The position numbers were made by a program, and so were the translations under genes. The notes beneath the pieces were generated by a model, which saw only the letters and a program-made list of their open reading frames with translations, had not been told where the DNA came from and made no database searches. DNA of 64,000 bases. Origin: Portibacter lacus (GTDB lineage: Bacteria; Bacteroidota; Bacteroidia; Chitinophagales; Saprospiraceae). This document shows positions 8,546-18,200 of this stretch, one piece after another. Where the stretch lies: positions 662,547 through 726,546 of the forward strand of contig NZ_JAJNKA010000001.1 of assembly GCF_021533215.1 (NCBI RefSeq). Direction: 5' to 3'. Each line of letters begins with the position of its first letter. Position 1 is the first letter of the stretch.

Positions 8546-8857
8546 TTAAGCTGAAATAGAATCGATCTTAATTTTTGTGAAATACTGTCTGTGACCGTTT
8601 TTCACTTTGTAACCTTTTCTTCTCTTCTTTTTGAATACAATCACTTTGTCACCTTTTGCATGTTCTACAACAGTAGCGGCTACTGATGCTGATCCTAACA
8701 ATGGTGTTCCTACAGAAGTATTATCTCCGTCTGTGATTAAGTGAACTTCGTCAAATTTAACGGAATCACCTTCTTTCGCGTCTAATTGGTGAACAAAGAT
8801 CTCTTGATCTTGCTCTACCTTAAACTGCTGTCCTGCTATTGTAACTATTGCAAACAT
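8546..8857 (-). CDS. rplU: 50S ribosomal protein L21
   Basis: A 103-residue protein of normal bL21 length, beginning MFAIVTIAGQQFKVEQDQEI and ending with the basic segment KKKRRKGYKVKNGHRQYFTK that binds 23S rRNA. It is a structural component of the large ribosomal subunit. It is the first gene of the conserved rplU-rpmA pair and is preceded by an excellent Bacteroidota promoter at 8892-8921. It has no C-terminal extension; the extension often attached to L21 in related bacteria is found on L27 in this operon. Confidence 0.97.
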   Translation of the reverse strand: MFAIVTIAGQQFKVEQDQEIFVHQLDAKEGDSVKFDEVHLITDGDNTSVGTPLLGSASVAATVVEHAKGDKVIVFKKKRRKGYKVKNGHRQYFTKIKIDSISA

Positions 8858-8891
8858 TGTGCTCTTTTACTATTTTTCGAAAATTGGACTG

Positions 8892-8921
8892 CAAAGATAG
8901 CTTTAATCTTTTGTTTTTCAA
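8892..8921 (-). promoter_or_regulatory. Bacteroidota sigma-ABfr-type promoter of rplU-rpmA
   Basis: On the minus strand TTG (8921-8919) is followed by exactly 19 bases and then TATCTTTG (8899-8892). This is a perfect match to the Bacteroidota consensus TTG-N19-TAnnTTTG. Transcription would start near 8885, giving a leader of about 27 bases before rplU. Confidence 0.88.
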
Positions 8922-8936
8922 AGACTAATATCTATA

Positions 8937-10181
8937 TCATTTAATATTTTTTTCTAAGAAGTCCTCTAAACGGAAAGTTATCCTATGTTTTTCGCTGCCT
9001 CGAGCCACTAGTAGCTTAATTTTTTTACCCGGTTTTTTTGACAAATTCTTTGTAATTGATTCTAACGTCAAAAACCTAGAATGTATACCATTAAAGGATA
9101 AGATGAAATCCCCAGGCTTTAATCCTGCTCTTGAAGCTGGAGTTTCTGCAATAACACTTTTGATATAAAACTTATCAAAATTTCGTCCGATTGCAAAAAT
9201 AACCATACCACTCTTATCATACACAAATGGCTTGTTGAAAATTAATTTTCTTGGCTTTAGGTGGATTTTTTGCTTTGGATAGTCGATTACAACCGTGAAC
9301 CGCTCCAGTATTTTATTACCCACGATCCCATTCCGAATGTATACGGAATTATCAATAATGGAACTATCTAGATTCTGAAAACTGGTTGTTAGTCCATCAA
9401 ATTGGTAACTGCCTATCTTTAAGAAATTCACCTTGCCCATATATCCTTGCAAGCTACCACTGATGCCAGTACCGATCTGACCAGGTATAATATATTCTGG
9501 TAATTCGATGTCCTCATGAGTATTTTCATGTAAGAGGTAGTTTAGACTAGCACCTGTATCTATTAATAGATTTATATCTATACTGTCATTGTCTCCTATG
9601 CCTGTTGTACACTGGATATAAGGTTTGTTCTTAAGCACTTGTAAGTCGAAAGATTCGAAACCATGCTTTGGCCCTTTGTATTTATCCGGGTCGTGGAAGA
9701 TGATTCGACTTCTTTTATAGTCTAATTCTACCACTAAATTTTTAAATATACTTGCCCCGATGATACCATCTATATTCACTCCTGTGATATTATCCAAGTT
9801 ATTTAAGTCATCTTCTAAAACCAGTATATCCTGGTTAACCCGTCCTGAATTGTCTAGTTTCAAATTCACATTCCTAGTAATATAAGCGAATACTAAGTTG
9901 GTCAAGTCAGATCCGATCAAACTGATTTTCTTAGAATAAGTCATCCCTAGGAGGTCAGTTATTTCTTTTTTCAGAATTAACGTATTCTCTGCTCCTGTAT
10001 CAAAAATGAATTTTAGCTGTAAGTAGCGATTGAAGTCAACATTTAGAATAATGAAACCTTGGATATATTCGAATGGAACTTCGACATGACTTCGCCCTCT
10101 TAATAGATCCCTACCTGGAAATTGTGCTTGACATATTCCATAAGTCAGAAAAATAACCAATGTTATTATTAAGGATCTCAA
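8937..10181 (-). CDS. Retropepsin-like aspartyl protease with C-terminal PDZ domain
   Basis: A 414-residue secreted protein with a signal peptide (about 1-19, ending GICQA). Two aspartyl-protease half-domains each carry a catalytic motif, FIFDTGAENTLI (about 57-68) and LLIDTGASLNYLL (about 205-217). A PDZ domain follows (about 320-405, with AGLKPGDFILSFNG). The two DTGA motifs in one chain imply an intramolecular pepsin-like dimer rather than a viral-type homodimer. The start is TTG: an in-frame stop lies two codons upstream and the signal peptide begins immediately. It follows the cytochrome gene by 25 bases, so they may be co-transcribed. Confidence 0.85.
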   Translation of the reverse strand: MRSLIITLVIFLTYGICQAQFPGRDLLRGRSHVEVPFEYIQGFIILNVDFNRYLQLKFIFDTGAENTLILKKEITDLLGMTYSKKISLIGSDLTNLVFAYITRNVNLKLDNSGRVNQDILVLEDDLNNLDNITGVNIDGIIGASIFKNLVVELDYKRSRIIFHDPDKYKGPKHGFESFDLQVLKNKPYIQCTTGIGDNDSIDINLLIDTGASLNYLLHENTHEDIELPEYIIPGQIGTGISGSLQGYMGKVNFLKIGSYQFDGLTTSFQNLDSSIIDNSVYIRNGIVGNKILERFTVVIDYPKQKIHLKPRKLIFNKPFVYDKSGMVIFAIGRNFDKFYIKSVIAETPASRAGLKPGDFILSFNGIHSRFLTLESITKNLSKKPGKKIKLLVARGSEKHRITFRLEDFLEKNIK

Positions 10182-10206
10182 TATTTAAATGGGTTTTCTA
10201 TATCAT

Positions 10207-12378
10207 TTAACGTTTAGTTTCGAAATCAGTTCTTAATAACTCTTCTTCTGTCCACATTTTTTTTCGATCTGAAAATTTGTCTTGCAATAATTTTATTTTA
10301 TTGCGGTTCACGGATCTTACTTCGTTACTAAATGCATTGTAAATATAATTACTAATCTTCTCTATTTCAGCAGCATTAATGTTAAATGATGGCATTACAG
10401 ATGGGAAGTTTTCTTCCTTTCCATTGATAGTAACTGGCCCTGTTAATCCATGCTGAATAATTAACGGGATTATTTCTGGTTGATTATTTATTAGTGTAGA
10501 ACCGACTAATGAAGGAGCCTGACCTTCCATCCCTTCACCGCCGAAACCATGACATGGAGAACAGTAATTATTAAACAAAGAATATCCATCCTGACTTGCT
10601 TTTCTTTTACTCTGTTTTTTAAAGATATAAAAGGAGTCTCGCTTGCTTACTCTTTCATTATATATGGTCGCCCTTTCGCTTGGATTTTCTATTAGAGTTC
10701 CCGAAGGATATGCAGCTATTTTTGCATCCTCCATGCCTTCTTCTAGCGCTTTTAGGAATCTTTGATGTTGCTCAGGATAGTCATTATAAAGTATATCAAG
10801 ACTTGTTAGCATATGATTTACGACTACTTCTTCTGGAAGGGAAATATAGTTTTCATACAATTGAACGATCGCTTCTTTTTTTAGGTCAATGTTTTTTTGC
10901 CCTACTATTTTGAAGAGGTTCGCTATAACCCACGGATCTGAGAATTTTATTTTATTTATTTTTTCTAGGTCAATGTTTTTTCTAGCATCTAATATCCATA
11001 AAGCATGCAATTTGGATAGCTTACTTCCTGTTTGTAGTAATTCATATAGTTTATGGTCAATGGTATTCGAAGCCAGAAATCTTAATTTTTCTTGAGCTTT
11101 TGTTCTCAGCCAACCATTATCCATGCTGAGGTATTGGAGCAAACTGTCTTCGTTAGAGAAATCAAATGTTGGCATTTTTTGACTGCTGCCTTTTTTTGAG
11201 ATTTTTAGGATTCGTCCATAATCTACGATCTCATCGAGCTTCTTCTGCTGAATTTCTTCTTTCAAGTAGTTCGTCATGTAGATTTTGTGCTGGATAATTC
11301 CTCTATGCATATCTACGATATACAAGTTACCATCAGGTCCTGTATTAATATTGACAGGTCGAAAAGCTTCATCGTCAGATACTAGGAACTCCTTCTGCGG
11401 GTAAGCAAAAGTTGCTTTTGGAAAGAAAGCATTTTGTTGGATTTTTAACCTCTTAATCAAGTTTCCTTCCGGGACGCAGATGAAAGCATCTCCGTCGTAT
11501 GATTCACCGAGGCCAATAGATTGGAAAATGAGTGGACCGCAAGCAGAAGTTGCAGCAAGCACTTTCCCTTCAGCATCTAGTGTTCCTTCATTATATCCTC
11601 TATTGATAGAAGTTGCGTGTATAGGGAATATAGACCGATCTCGAACGACATCTTTATTTAAACCCTGAGGTTTATGAATGTATTTATTTGAGATTAATGT
11701 ATTGGGAAGAAATTGATCCCCATACAGAAAATTAGAATTGTCATTCGCGTATAGGCGCCCATTTTCATCATTGGTGATTCCCCATTGACCTCTAAAATTA
11801 GTAGATTCTTTCGTCCAGTTTTCGCCATCGTAACAATATCGGTAATGGCTTTTAGCATTATAAAAACAGTTGTCAATATTCAATAAAAGCCCATTCGGTT
11901 TGTGTTCTACATTTCCACCGACTGCATAGAATGAGTCAATGATGGTCGTTGCGCCTTCTTGATCATTAATAATGTCACTATAATATAAATTAGGGTCATC
12001 TGCATACAGAATGCCACCATTGTAGAGTCTAATAGCTCTTAGATGATGGATTTTATCTTTGAACACGGTTGATTTATCCATGATACCATCTTCGTCTGAA
12101 TCTTCAAGAATTAGAATTCGACCATTTGGGATATTTTCTTTCTCGCCATTGATGTCAGGCATGTAATCAGGCATTTCTGCAACCCATAATCGACCTTTAG
12201 AATCGAAGTCAATAGCTACAGGTGCATAGATCATGGGCTCACTTGCGATTGCCGTTAGCTGTAGACTGGTATCGATCAACTGGTAAGAAGATAGATCTAC
12301 ATCTTTTGGAAGGTCTTGTTGGACGCAAGAAGCCATTGTAATTATGGAACATAATAAGAAGAAAGCGCGCTGGATCAT
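10207..12378 (-). CDS. Cytochrome c / beta-propeller dehydrogenase-like lipoprotein
   Basis: A 723-residue lipoprotein: the signal sequence ends MASCVQQ with the lipobox cysteine at about residue 18. The N-terminal two thirds is a propeller-type domain of the PVC 'membrane-bound dehydrogenase' family (segments such as PVAIDFDSKGRLWVAEMPDY and NINTGPDGNLYIVDMHRGII). An alpha-helical, HEAT-like region follows (about 420-570). A C-terminal cytochrome c domain has one haem-binding CSPCHG at about 604-609 and a downstream methionine in VMPSFN. These proteins are thought to oxidise sugars or sugar derivatives in the periplasm and pass electrons on via haem. The substrate is unknown. Confidence 0.82.
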   Translation of the reverse strand: MIQRAFFLLCSIITMASCVQQDLPKDVDLSSYQLIDTSLQLTAIASEPMIYAPVAIDFDSKGRLWVAEMPDYMPDINGEKENIPNGRILILEDSDEDGIMDKSTVFKDKIHHLRAIRLYNGGILYADDPNLYYSDIINDQEGATTIIDSFYAVGGNVEHKPNGLLLNIDNCFYNAKSHYRYCYDGENWTKESTNFRGQWGITNDENGRLYANDNSNFLYGDQFLPNTLISNKYIHKPQGLNKDVVRDRSIFPIHATSINRGYNEGTLDAEGKVLAATSACGPLIFQSIGLGESYDGDAFICVPEGNLIKRLKIQQNAFFPKATFAYPQKEFLVSDDEAFRPVNINTGPDGNLYIVDMHRGIIQHKIYMTNYLKEEIQQKKLDEIVDYGRILKISKKGSSQKMPTFDFSNEDSLLQYLSMDNGWLRTKAQEKLRFLASNTIDHKLYELLQTGSKLSKLHALWILDARKNIDLEKINKIKFSDPWVIANLFKIVGQKNIDLKKEAIVQLYENYISLPEEVVVNHMLTSLDILYNDYPEQHQRFLKALEEGMEDAKIAAYPSGTLIENPSERATIYNERVSKRDSFYIFKKQSKRKASQDGYSLFNNYCSPCHGFGGEGMEGQAPSLVGSTLINNQPEIIPLIIQHGLTGPVTINGKEENFPSVMPSFNINAAEIEKISNYIYNAFSNEVRSVNRNKIKLLQDKFSDRKKMWTEEELLRTDFETKR

Positions 12379-12580
12379 TAATAGATTCTATGATTTACCT
12401 ATAAGTAACGAAAATAGAAGCTTTTGGTTTTAATAGAAACTTAAGAAGGAATTAAATAAAAGTTTTTTCTGAATTTTTTATACACCCCAAGCTGGATAGC
12501 AATTTACAAGTTATTCGGTTAGAAGAAATAAGGCAGTAAATTGATTGTAAGTCGTTTTCGAATGGAGATTTCACTTCGGA
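12379..12580. other. Intergenic region, nothing identified
   Basis: AT-rich sequence of about 200 bases between the cytochrome gene start and the terminator of the OmpA gene. No ORF of note. A TATTTTCG-like box lies upstream of the cytochrome gene, one base off the -7 consensus, with no clear -33 element. Confidence 0.4.
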
Positions 12581-12583
12581 ACA

Positions 12584-12617
12584 TAAAAAAAGCCAGTCCT
12601 GTTAACAAGGACTGGCT
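12584..12617 (-). terminator. Rho-independent terminator of DUF937-OmpA gene
   Basis: A perfect 10-bp stem, AGCCAGTCCT (12,591-12,600) with AGGACTGGCT (12,608-12,617) and a 7-base loop. On the minus strand it is followed by a T run. It sits 21 bases beyond the stop of the gene at 12,639. Confidence 0.92.
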
Positions 12618-12638
12618 GTATTCAATATAAATAGAATA

Positions 12639-13961
12639 TTATTTCATTAATTTAACTTCTACTCTTCTGTTCTGCTCTCTTCCTTCTGCAGTATCATTAC
12701 TAGCAACTGGCTCAGCATCACCATATCCTGTAGCAGTTAATCTACTTGCATCAATTCCACTTCCTACTAATCTAGCTTTAACAGCTTCTGCTCTTGCTTG
12801 AGATAACATTTTGTTCTTTGCAGGATCTCCAGTATTATCTGTGTGACCTTGAACTTCAGCTTTAATTCCTGGGTAAGCTTTTAAGATAGCAGCTAAGTTA
12901 TCAGCTTCTACACCTGAATCTCCGAAAATTGCAGCTGAACCTGTTTCGAAAGTTAAGTTTTGGAAACGGAAAGTTCCATCACCATCTGCAGCTCCACCTT
13001 CAATAAATGCTTTCATATTTGCTCCTGCTGAATTTGCAGCAAAAGTAATACCGTCTAATGCTTTTTTCGCACCTTCATCAACTACTGCAAATGCAGAACT
13101 TAATGCACCACCTACTTTATCTACTCCAGTCTTAGCCATTTCACCAGCACCTTTTACTGCATCACCTGTTACTTCACCTACTTTATCTAGTGCATCGATT
13201 CCAGTTCCTTTAGAACAAGCATCAGTTGTACTTAAGTAGTATCCAAGAGCTGCTAATACCAAAAGAGGAATTAACCATTTCATGAAGCCACTTGATTTTG
13301 CAGTTGAAATGGTATCACTTGCAGTTCCTTTTACAGCTGTTCCAGCACTTCCTACTACACCTGCTGCTGCTACAGCCGCTTTAGTTGAAGAATCTTTAAG
13401 GCCTGCAGCCATATTTTTAGCACCTCCTAATAAGCTACCTAAGCCTAATAAAGATCCCATACCTGAAGGCATTGCTGCTGCTACATTATCTTTCTGACCT
13501 TTAAGTAGGTCCATTAATCCTCCTATTCCTTTTCCAGCAACTTGCTTGCCGATCATACTCATTAAAAATGGTGTAGCTAATTTCAATAATGATCCAGCTG
13601 AACCTTTTTTAATTCCACCTAAATTAGAAACGATGTCGATAACACCTCCTAATTTGTCTCCTAATAACATATCAAGGACTCCACTTCCTTTTCCCATAAG
13701 TTGATCTGCAGCTGCAGTATCACTACCTCCGAACATTCCTCCGATGTTATCCATAAGGCCACCGTCAAAATTGGTAAGAGATTTTAGAAGTGTTCCAGCT
13801 CCTTCAGTCGATGATCCTTTGCTGATCATTGATCCTAAAATTGCAGGAAATCCTCCCCCTAATGCTTTAGTGATTCCTTCTTCAGATTCACCTAGCATTC
13901 CGCTCGCTTGTTTTGCTAAAGAACCAGTTACCTGATCTTTTAACATATCTAATAAATTCAT
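12639..13961 (-). CDS. DUF937 domain protein with C-terminal OmpA domain
   Basis: A 440-residue protein. Residues 1-200 are a glycine-rich DUF937-type region (MNLLDMLKDQVTGSL, GGGFPAILGSMISK). A membrane helix follows at about 229-246 (KWLIPLLVLAALGYYLS). A helical linker then leads to an OmpA-like peptidoglycan-binding domain (about 335-440, with VQGHTDNTGDPAKNKMLSQA and NRRVEVKLMK). The OmpA domain should bind diaminopimelate in peptidoglycan, placing at least the C-terminus in the periplasm. The DUF937 function is unknown. The gene is monocistronic with its own terminator. Confidence 0.88.
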   Translation of the reverse strand: MNLLDMLKDQVTGSLAKQASGMLGESEEGITKALGGGFPAILGSMISKGSSTEGAGTLLKSLTNFDGGLMDNIGGMFGGSDTAAADQLMGKGSGVLDMLLGDKLGGVIDIVSNLGGIKKGSAGSLLKLATPFLMSMIGKQVAGKGIGGLMDLLKGQKDNVAAAMPSGMGSLLGLGSLLGGAKNMAAGLKDSSTKAAVAAAGVVGSAGTAVKGTASDTISTAKSSGFMKWLIPLLVLAALGYYLSTTDACSKGTGIDALDKVGEVTGDAVKGAGEMAKTGVDKVGGALSSAFAVVDEGAKKALDGITFAANSAGANMKAFIEGGAADGDGTFRFQNLTFETGSAAIFGDSGVEADNLAAILKAYPGIKAEVQGHTDNTGDPAKNKMLSQARAEAVKARLVGSGIDASRLTATGYGDAEPVASNDTAEGREQNRRVEVKLMK

Positions 13962-14089
13962 AAATTAGTTGTTATTGATTAATAAATTTTGTTAAAGAAA
14001 ATTCTTCGTTGTAAATTGGAGCAGGGGTTGCTCTAAAGTTCTAAAGTGCGGTTCAAGCTGCAAGATATTCATTTTCAGTAAACTATCAT

Positions 14090-14097
14090 TATATTTG
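14090..14097 (+). promoter_or_regulatory. Possible -7 element for glycerate kinase
   Basis: TATATTTG matches TAnnTTTG exactly, but the position 19 bases upstream reads TTC instead of TTG. If used, transcription starts near 14,103, which excludes the two TTG codons at 14,095 and 14,098 as starts and favours GTG at 14,116. Confidence 0.4.
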
Positions 14098-14115
14098 TTG
14101 CCTAATCTAAGAAAA

Positions 14116-15252
14116 GTGGGAAAATTTAACACAATTTTGCTTGTTCCTGATAGTTTTAAGAACAGTTTATCAGCCGAAGAAGTAACAGAAGAGCTGGCGG
14201 AAGGGCTAGATTATTATAAAGAGGGACTGGATATACAGCAATTCCCATTTGCGGATGGAGGAGAGGGTAGTCTGAAAGTAGTAGAACGCTTTGTGAAATG
14301 CGAAACGAGGACGATTTACACCTTTGATGCTTTGATGAAGCCGATTCGTGCTGACTATCTTGTAGATCCTGTTCGCAACATCGCATATGTAGAAGCGGCA
14401 CTCGTAGTAGGACTAGAAGTGCTAGATAAAGATCCTGATTGTTATAATGCAAGTACTTATGGGTTAGGATTAGTGATAGCTGATGCCTTGGATTTTGGCG
14501 TAGATGAAGTGTACTTGTTTCTCGGGGGCACCGCGACTTGTGATGGTGGTGTAGGAATGGCAGCCGCACTTGGATATCATTTTATGATGGAGAAAAGGGT
14601 GCTGGAGAGACCTTTAGCTAGAGATGTTAAATATATAAGTAACGTTAGGACTGAAAATGTACATTCTAGAATTAGTGATGTGAAGTTTCATGTAGCTTGT
14701 GATGTAGATAATGTCTTATTAGGTGAAAATGGAGCGGTATTTACTTATGCGAAACAGAAAGGTGCAACAGAAGAGCAGCTAGAATTGCTAGAGCTTGGTA
14801 TGGAGAACATTCGAAAAATGCTGCTGGATAAAAAGAATATTGATGTTCAAGATGTACCCGGTACTGGTGCTGCGGGTGGATTAGGTGCCGGATCTATTTT
14901 GTTCTTGGACGGCCAACTCAAATCTGCTTTTGATATTTTGTCTGAAATAGCTGGACTTAGAGATAAAATTAAAAATGCTGATTTAGTGATTACCGGAGAA
15001 GGTCATATAGATATGCAAAGCTTTAATGGAAAGCTTATTTCTAAGATCAAGGAAATTGCTGATGAGTTCGAAAAGCCCGTATGGTTAGTTTGCGCCATCC
15101 GTTCTATCAGCGAAAAAGAAGCGCTTAAAATTGGGTTCGAAAGAATTCATTCTCTTTATAAAAGTATGCCTAAGAAAATTAACATTCCGGAATCAAAGCG
15201 GAAATTATTTAAAGTAGGCAAGAAATGGGCTGAAGAATGGATAGAAGTCTAG
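14116..15252 (+). CDS. Glycerate kinase
   Basis: About 378 residues of the GlxK/GarK type glycerate kinase family, which phosphorylates D-glycerate with ATP. Motifs: ILLVPDSFKNSLSAEEV at the N-terminus, FPFADGGEGS, TYGLGLVIADAL, FLGGTATCDGGVGMAAALG, GTGAAGGLGAG and LVITGEGHIDMQS. I chose the GTG at 14,116 because the conserved part starts immediately after it and the upstream TTG codons overlap a likely promoter box. The frame could be extended to TTG at 14,095. The 3' end overlaps the nuclease-helicase gene by 16 bases, implying one transcript for two functionally unrelated proteins. Confidence 0.88.
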   Translation: MGKFNTILLVPDSFKNSLSAEEVTEELAEGLDYYKEGLDIQQFPFADGGEGSLKVVERFVKCETRTIYTFDALMKPIRADYLVDPVRNIAYVEAALVVGLEVLDKDPDCYNASTYGLGLVIADALDFGVDEVYLFLGGTATCDGGVGMAAALGYHFMMEKRVLERPLARDVKYISNVRTENVHSRISDVKFHVACDVDNVLLGENGAVFTYAKQKGATEEQLELLELGMENIRKMLLDKKNIDVQDVPGTGAAGGLGAGSILFLDGQLKSAFDILSEIAGLRDKIKNADLVITGEGHIDMQSFNGKLISKIKEIADEFEKPVWLVCAIRSISEKEALKIGFERIHSLYKSMPKKINIPESKRKLFKVGKKWAEEWIEV

Positions 15253-18200
15253 TCGACGAAATATTACACAAGTTGCATAATCTACTAGAAAGTGAGGTCT
15301 CACTTTATAGCAGATTAAGAGGTGTGCATCTAATGATTGATCTTTATATAGAAGATAAGTTAAAAGATGAACAGATTCACTTCACCACTTTCTTTACCAA
15401 AATCGCATATGTTACATTAAAGTTTAAGCTTTCGAAAAGATTGAGTTACTTCCTTCATAAGCACAGGAAAAACATTGAACTGACTAGTGAGGAGAATGCA
15501 AGCCTTATTCAATTAGATGTAGCAGTTTTTTGCCTTACTCAGATGCTTTATGAAATTGACCAAGAAAAAATTGACCTAGAATATTATACTTATCCTAATC
15601 TTCCGAAATATACTTTCTCTTCTCCATCTAGATCCGTTTCGTATCTAAAATCGGCACGTGTTCATATTTTTGATTACCATAAAGAAGAAGCTATACTTAA
15701 GGGATTTAATGAAGATCTACCTGAAGCAGAAATTAGTATTTTATTAAATGTAACTGGGGTCAATGATGATTACAATTCCGTGTTGCGATTTCTTGATCGG
15801 CGAAAAAAGTTTCCAGTTATTCTGAAATTAGAGCAGATAGAAATAGATGAAAAAGGAAATTATACCCCTGCGATCATCGTTTTCGAACCTGACTATCTCG
15901 TTGATATTACCACTGTTGCAGAATGTTTCAAGCCTAATGAATCAAACCCGCTCTTCTATTTTATTAAGAAATTCATCCCGGTTCTGCAGAATAAGTACTT
16001 GATCATTGGAAATATTGCCAATTATTTCTTGGATGAACTGTTCGATAATCCTGAAGTGTCCTTTTCTGAATTGTTAAAAGATACCTTTAAGATTAGCCCG
16101 TTAGGATTTTCTATGATGAATGATCACGAACTCCAAGAAGTGGTTAATACACTGAAAATTCACTATCATACGATAAGAGATGTGGTGACGAACCAATTAA
16201 GCATTCATTCTATTGATTTAAAAAATACCTACTTAGAACCCTCTTTTTACTCTCCCGATTATGGCTTTCAAGGTCGTCTGGATTTGTTTTCTTATATGGA
16301 AAAGACGAAGGAGGCGAAGATCATAGAATTAAAAAGTGGAAAGCCGTATCGTTCGAATAGTTATGGACTGAATATTAACCACTATGTGCAGACATTGCTT
16401 TATGATTTAATGGTTAATGCAGTTACCAACGGGAAATTAAAGATTTCAAGTTTTATACTTTACAGTAGCCAGGCTTCAGATTCGTTAAGATTTGCACCGC
16501 CGCTGAAATTGCAGCAGAAGGAAGCGATAAAATTGAGAAATCAGCTGGTAGAAATTGATTATTTATTGGCTGATGTCGAGCTAGATAATGACCATCTCTT
16601 TTCTTACATCCAAGCTAATTATATTAAGTCTGATGGATTCGCCAAGCGAGATATTGAGTTGTTTCAGAAAGCATATGAGCAGTCTTCGAAGTTGGTCAGA
16701 AAGTATTTTAATGCTTATACTGCATTTATTGCACGAGAACAGATTCTTGCAAAGACGGGAGAATTTGGATTGGATAAATCAAGCGGCCTAGCTGGATTGT
16801 GGTTAGATGACATGCAGGAGAAAATAGATAATTTTCAAGTTTTAAATGCTTTGAAAATTGACCAGCTGAAAGTAGAAAAAGATCACACGGTGATAACTTT
16901 CATAAGGACACCGCATACCGCCGTGAATGCGAATTTCAGACAAGGTGACTTAGGAGTGGTCTATCCGTATAATGCTGGAAACGAATCTACTCTTAGAAAT
17001 CAAATATTCAAGGGTTCGATAATCAGCATAGATCCAGCGTTTGTTAAAGTTCGATTAAGAAATAAGCAAAATAATACCTACATCTTTGATAGCGAAGAGA
17101 TCTGGCACATAGAACATGACCACTTAGATCATGGATTTAATTCGATGTATCAAGATTTATTTAGGTTTATCAATACAACTAAGGAATATCAAAATCGAAT
17201 ATTAGGGAAAGTACCTCCACGTGATCCTAGCGAAATCACGACCATTAATAGTGATTATATGACTTCAGAGCAGATAGATATTCTATCATATATGGTTGCG
17301 GCGAAAGATTATTACTTGCTTTGGGGGCCTCCAGGAACAGGGAAGACGAGTGTAATGCTCTACGAATACTTGAAGCATATTTATTTCGAGACGAAGGAAA
17401 CAGTCTTGGTTTTAGCCTATACGAATAGAGCAGTAGATGAGATTTGTGAATCGATCTCACGAATAGGCGGCGAAATAAAAAATGAATATTTTAGAATTGG
17501 ATCTCGGTATTCGTCCAATGAGAAGTTTGTCGATGATTTATTAGTAACGAAGTTAGAAGATATAACTAATCGATTCGACTTACTTACGATGTTGAAAAAA
17601 TCTAGAATCATCGTATCCACACTGGCATCGATTCATGGTAAGAAGGAATTGTTTTCTTTAATGAAAATAGATACGATAATTGTCGATGAAGCGTCGCAAA
17701 TTTTAGAACCGCAGCTTATCGGATTTTTGTCCTTAGCGAAGAAATTTATCCTGATAGGTGATCATTATCAGTTACCAGCTATCGTAAGACAAAGTGAAAT
17801 AGAAAGTGCGGTAAAAGATGAAGAGCTGAATGAAATTGGGTTAAGTGATCTAAGTAATTCTCTTTTCGAACGAATTTATAAGAAATGTGAGCGGGAAAAT
17901 TGGACTTGGGCGCTAGGGAAACTAGGACAGCAGGGTAGGATGCACTCAGATATCATGTCTTTCGCTAATCGGTATTTTTATAAAGGTGGATTGTCGATTA
18001 TTCCTTCTCGTCTAGATCTGAATGATGTGAAAACGAATGATATAATTTTTGGTGAAAGACTGGTATATATACCTACTGAAATCGATTCGGATGCGATCAC
18101 ATATAAGACGAATAAAGATGAAGCTGAGAAAACGAGCACTATTCTAAAGCAAATTTTAAATCACTACCAAAAGTTAGGTGTTCCAGTTAGCGAAGATGCG

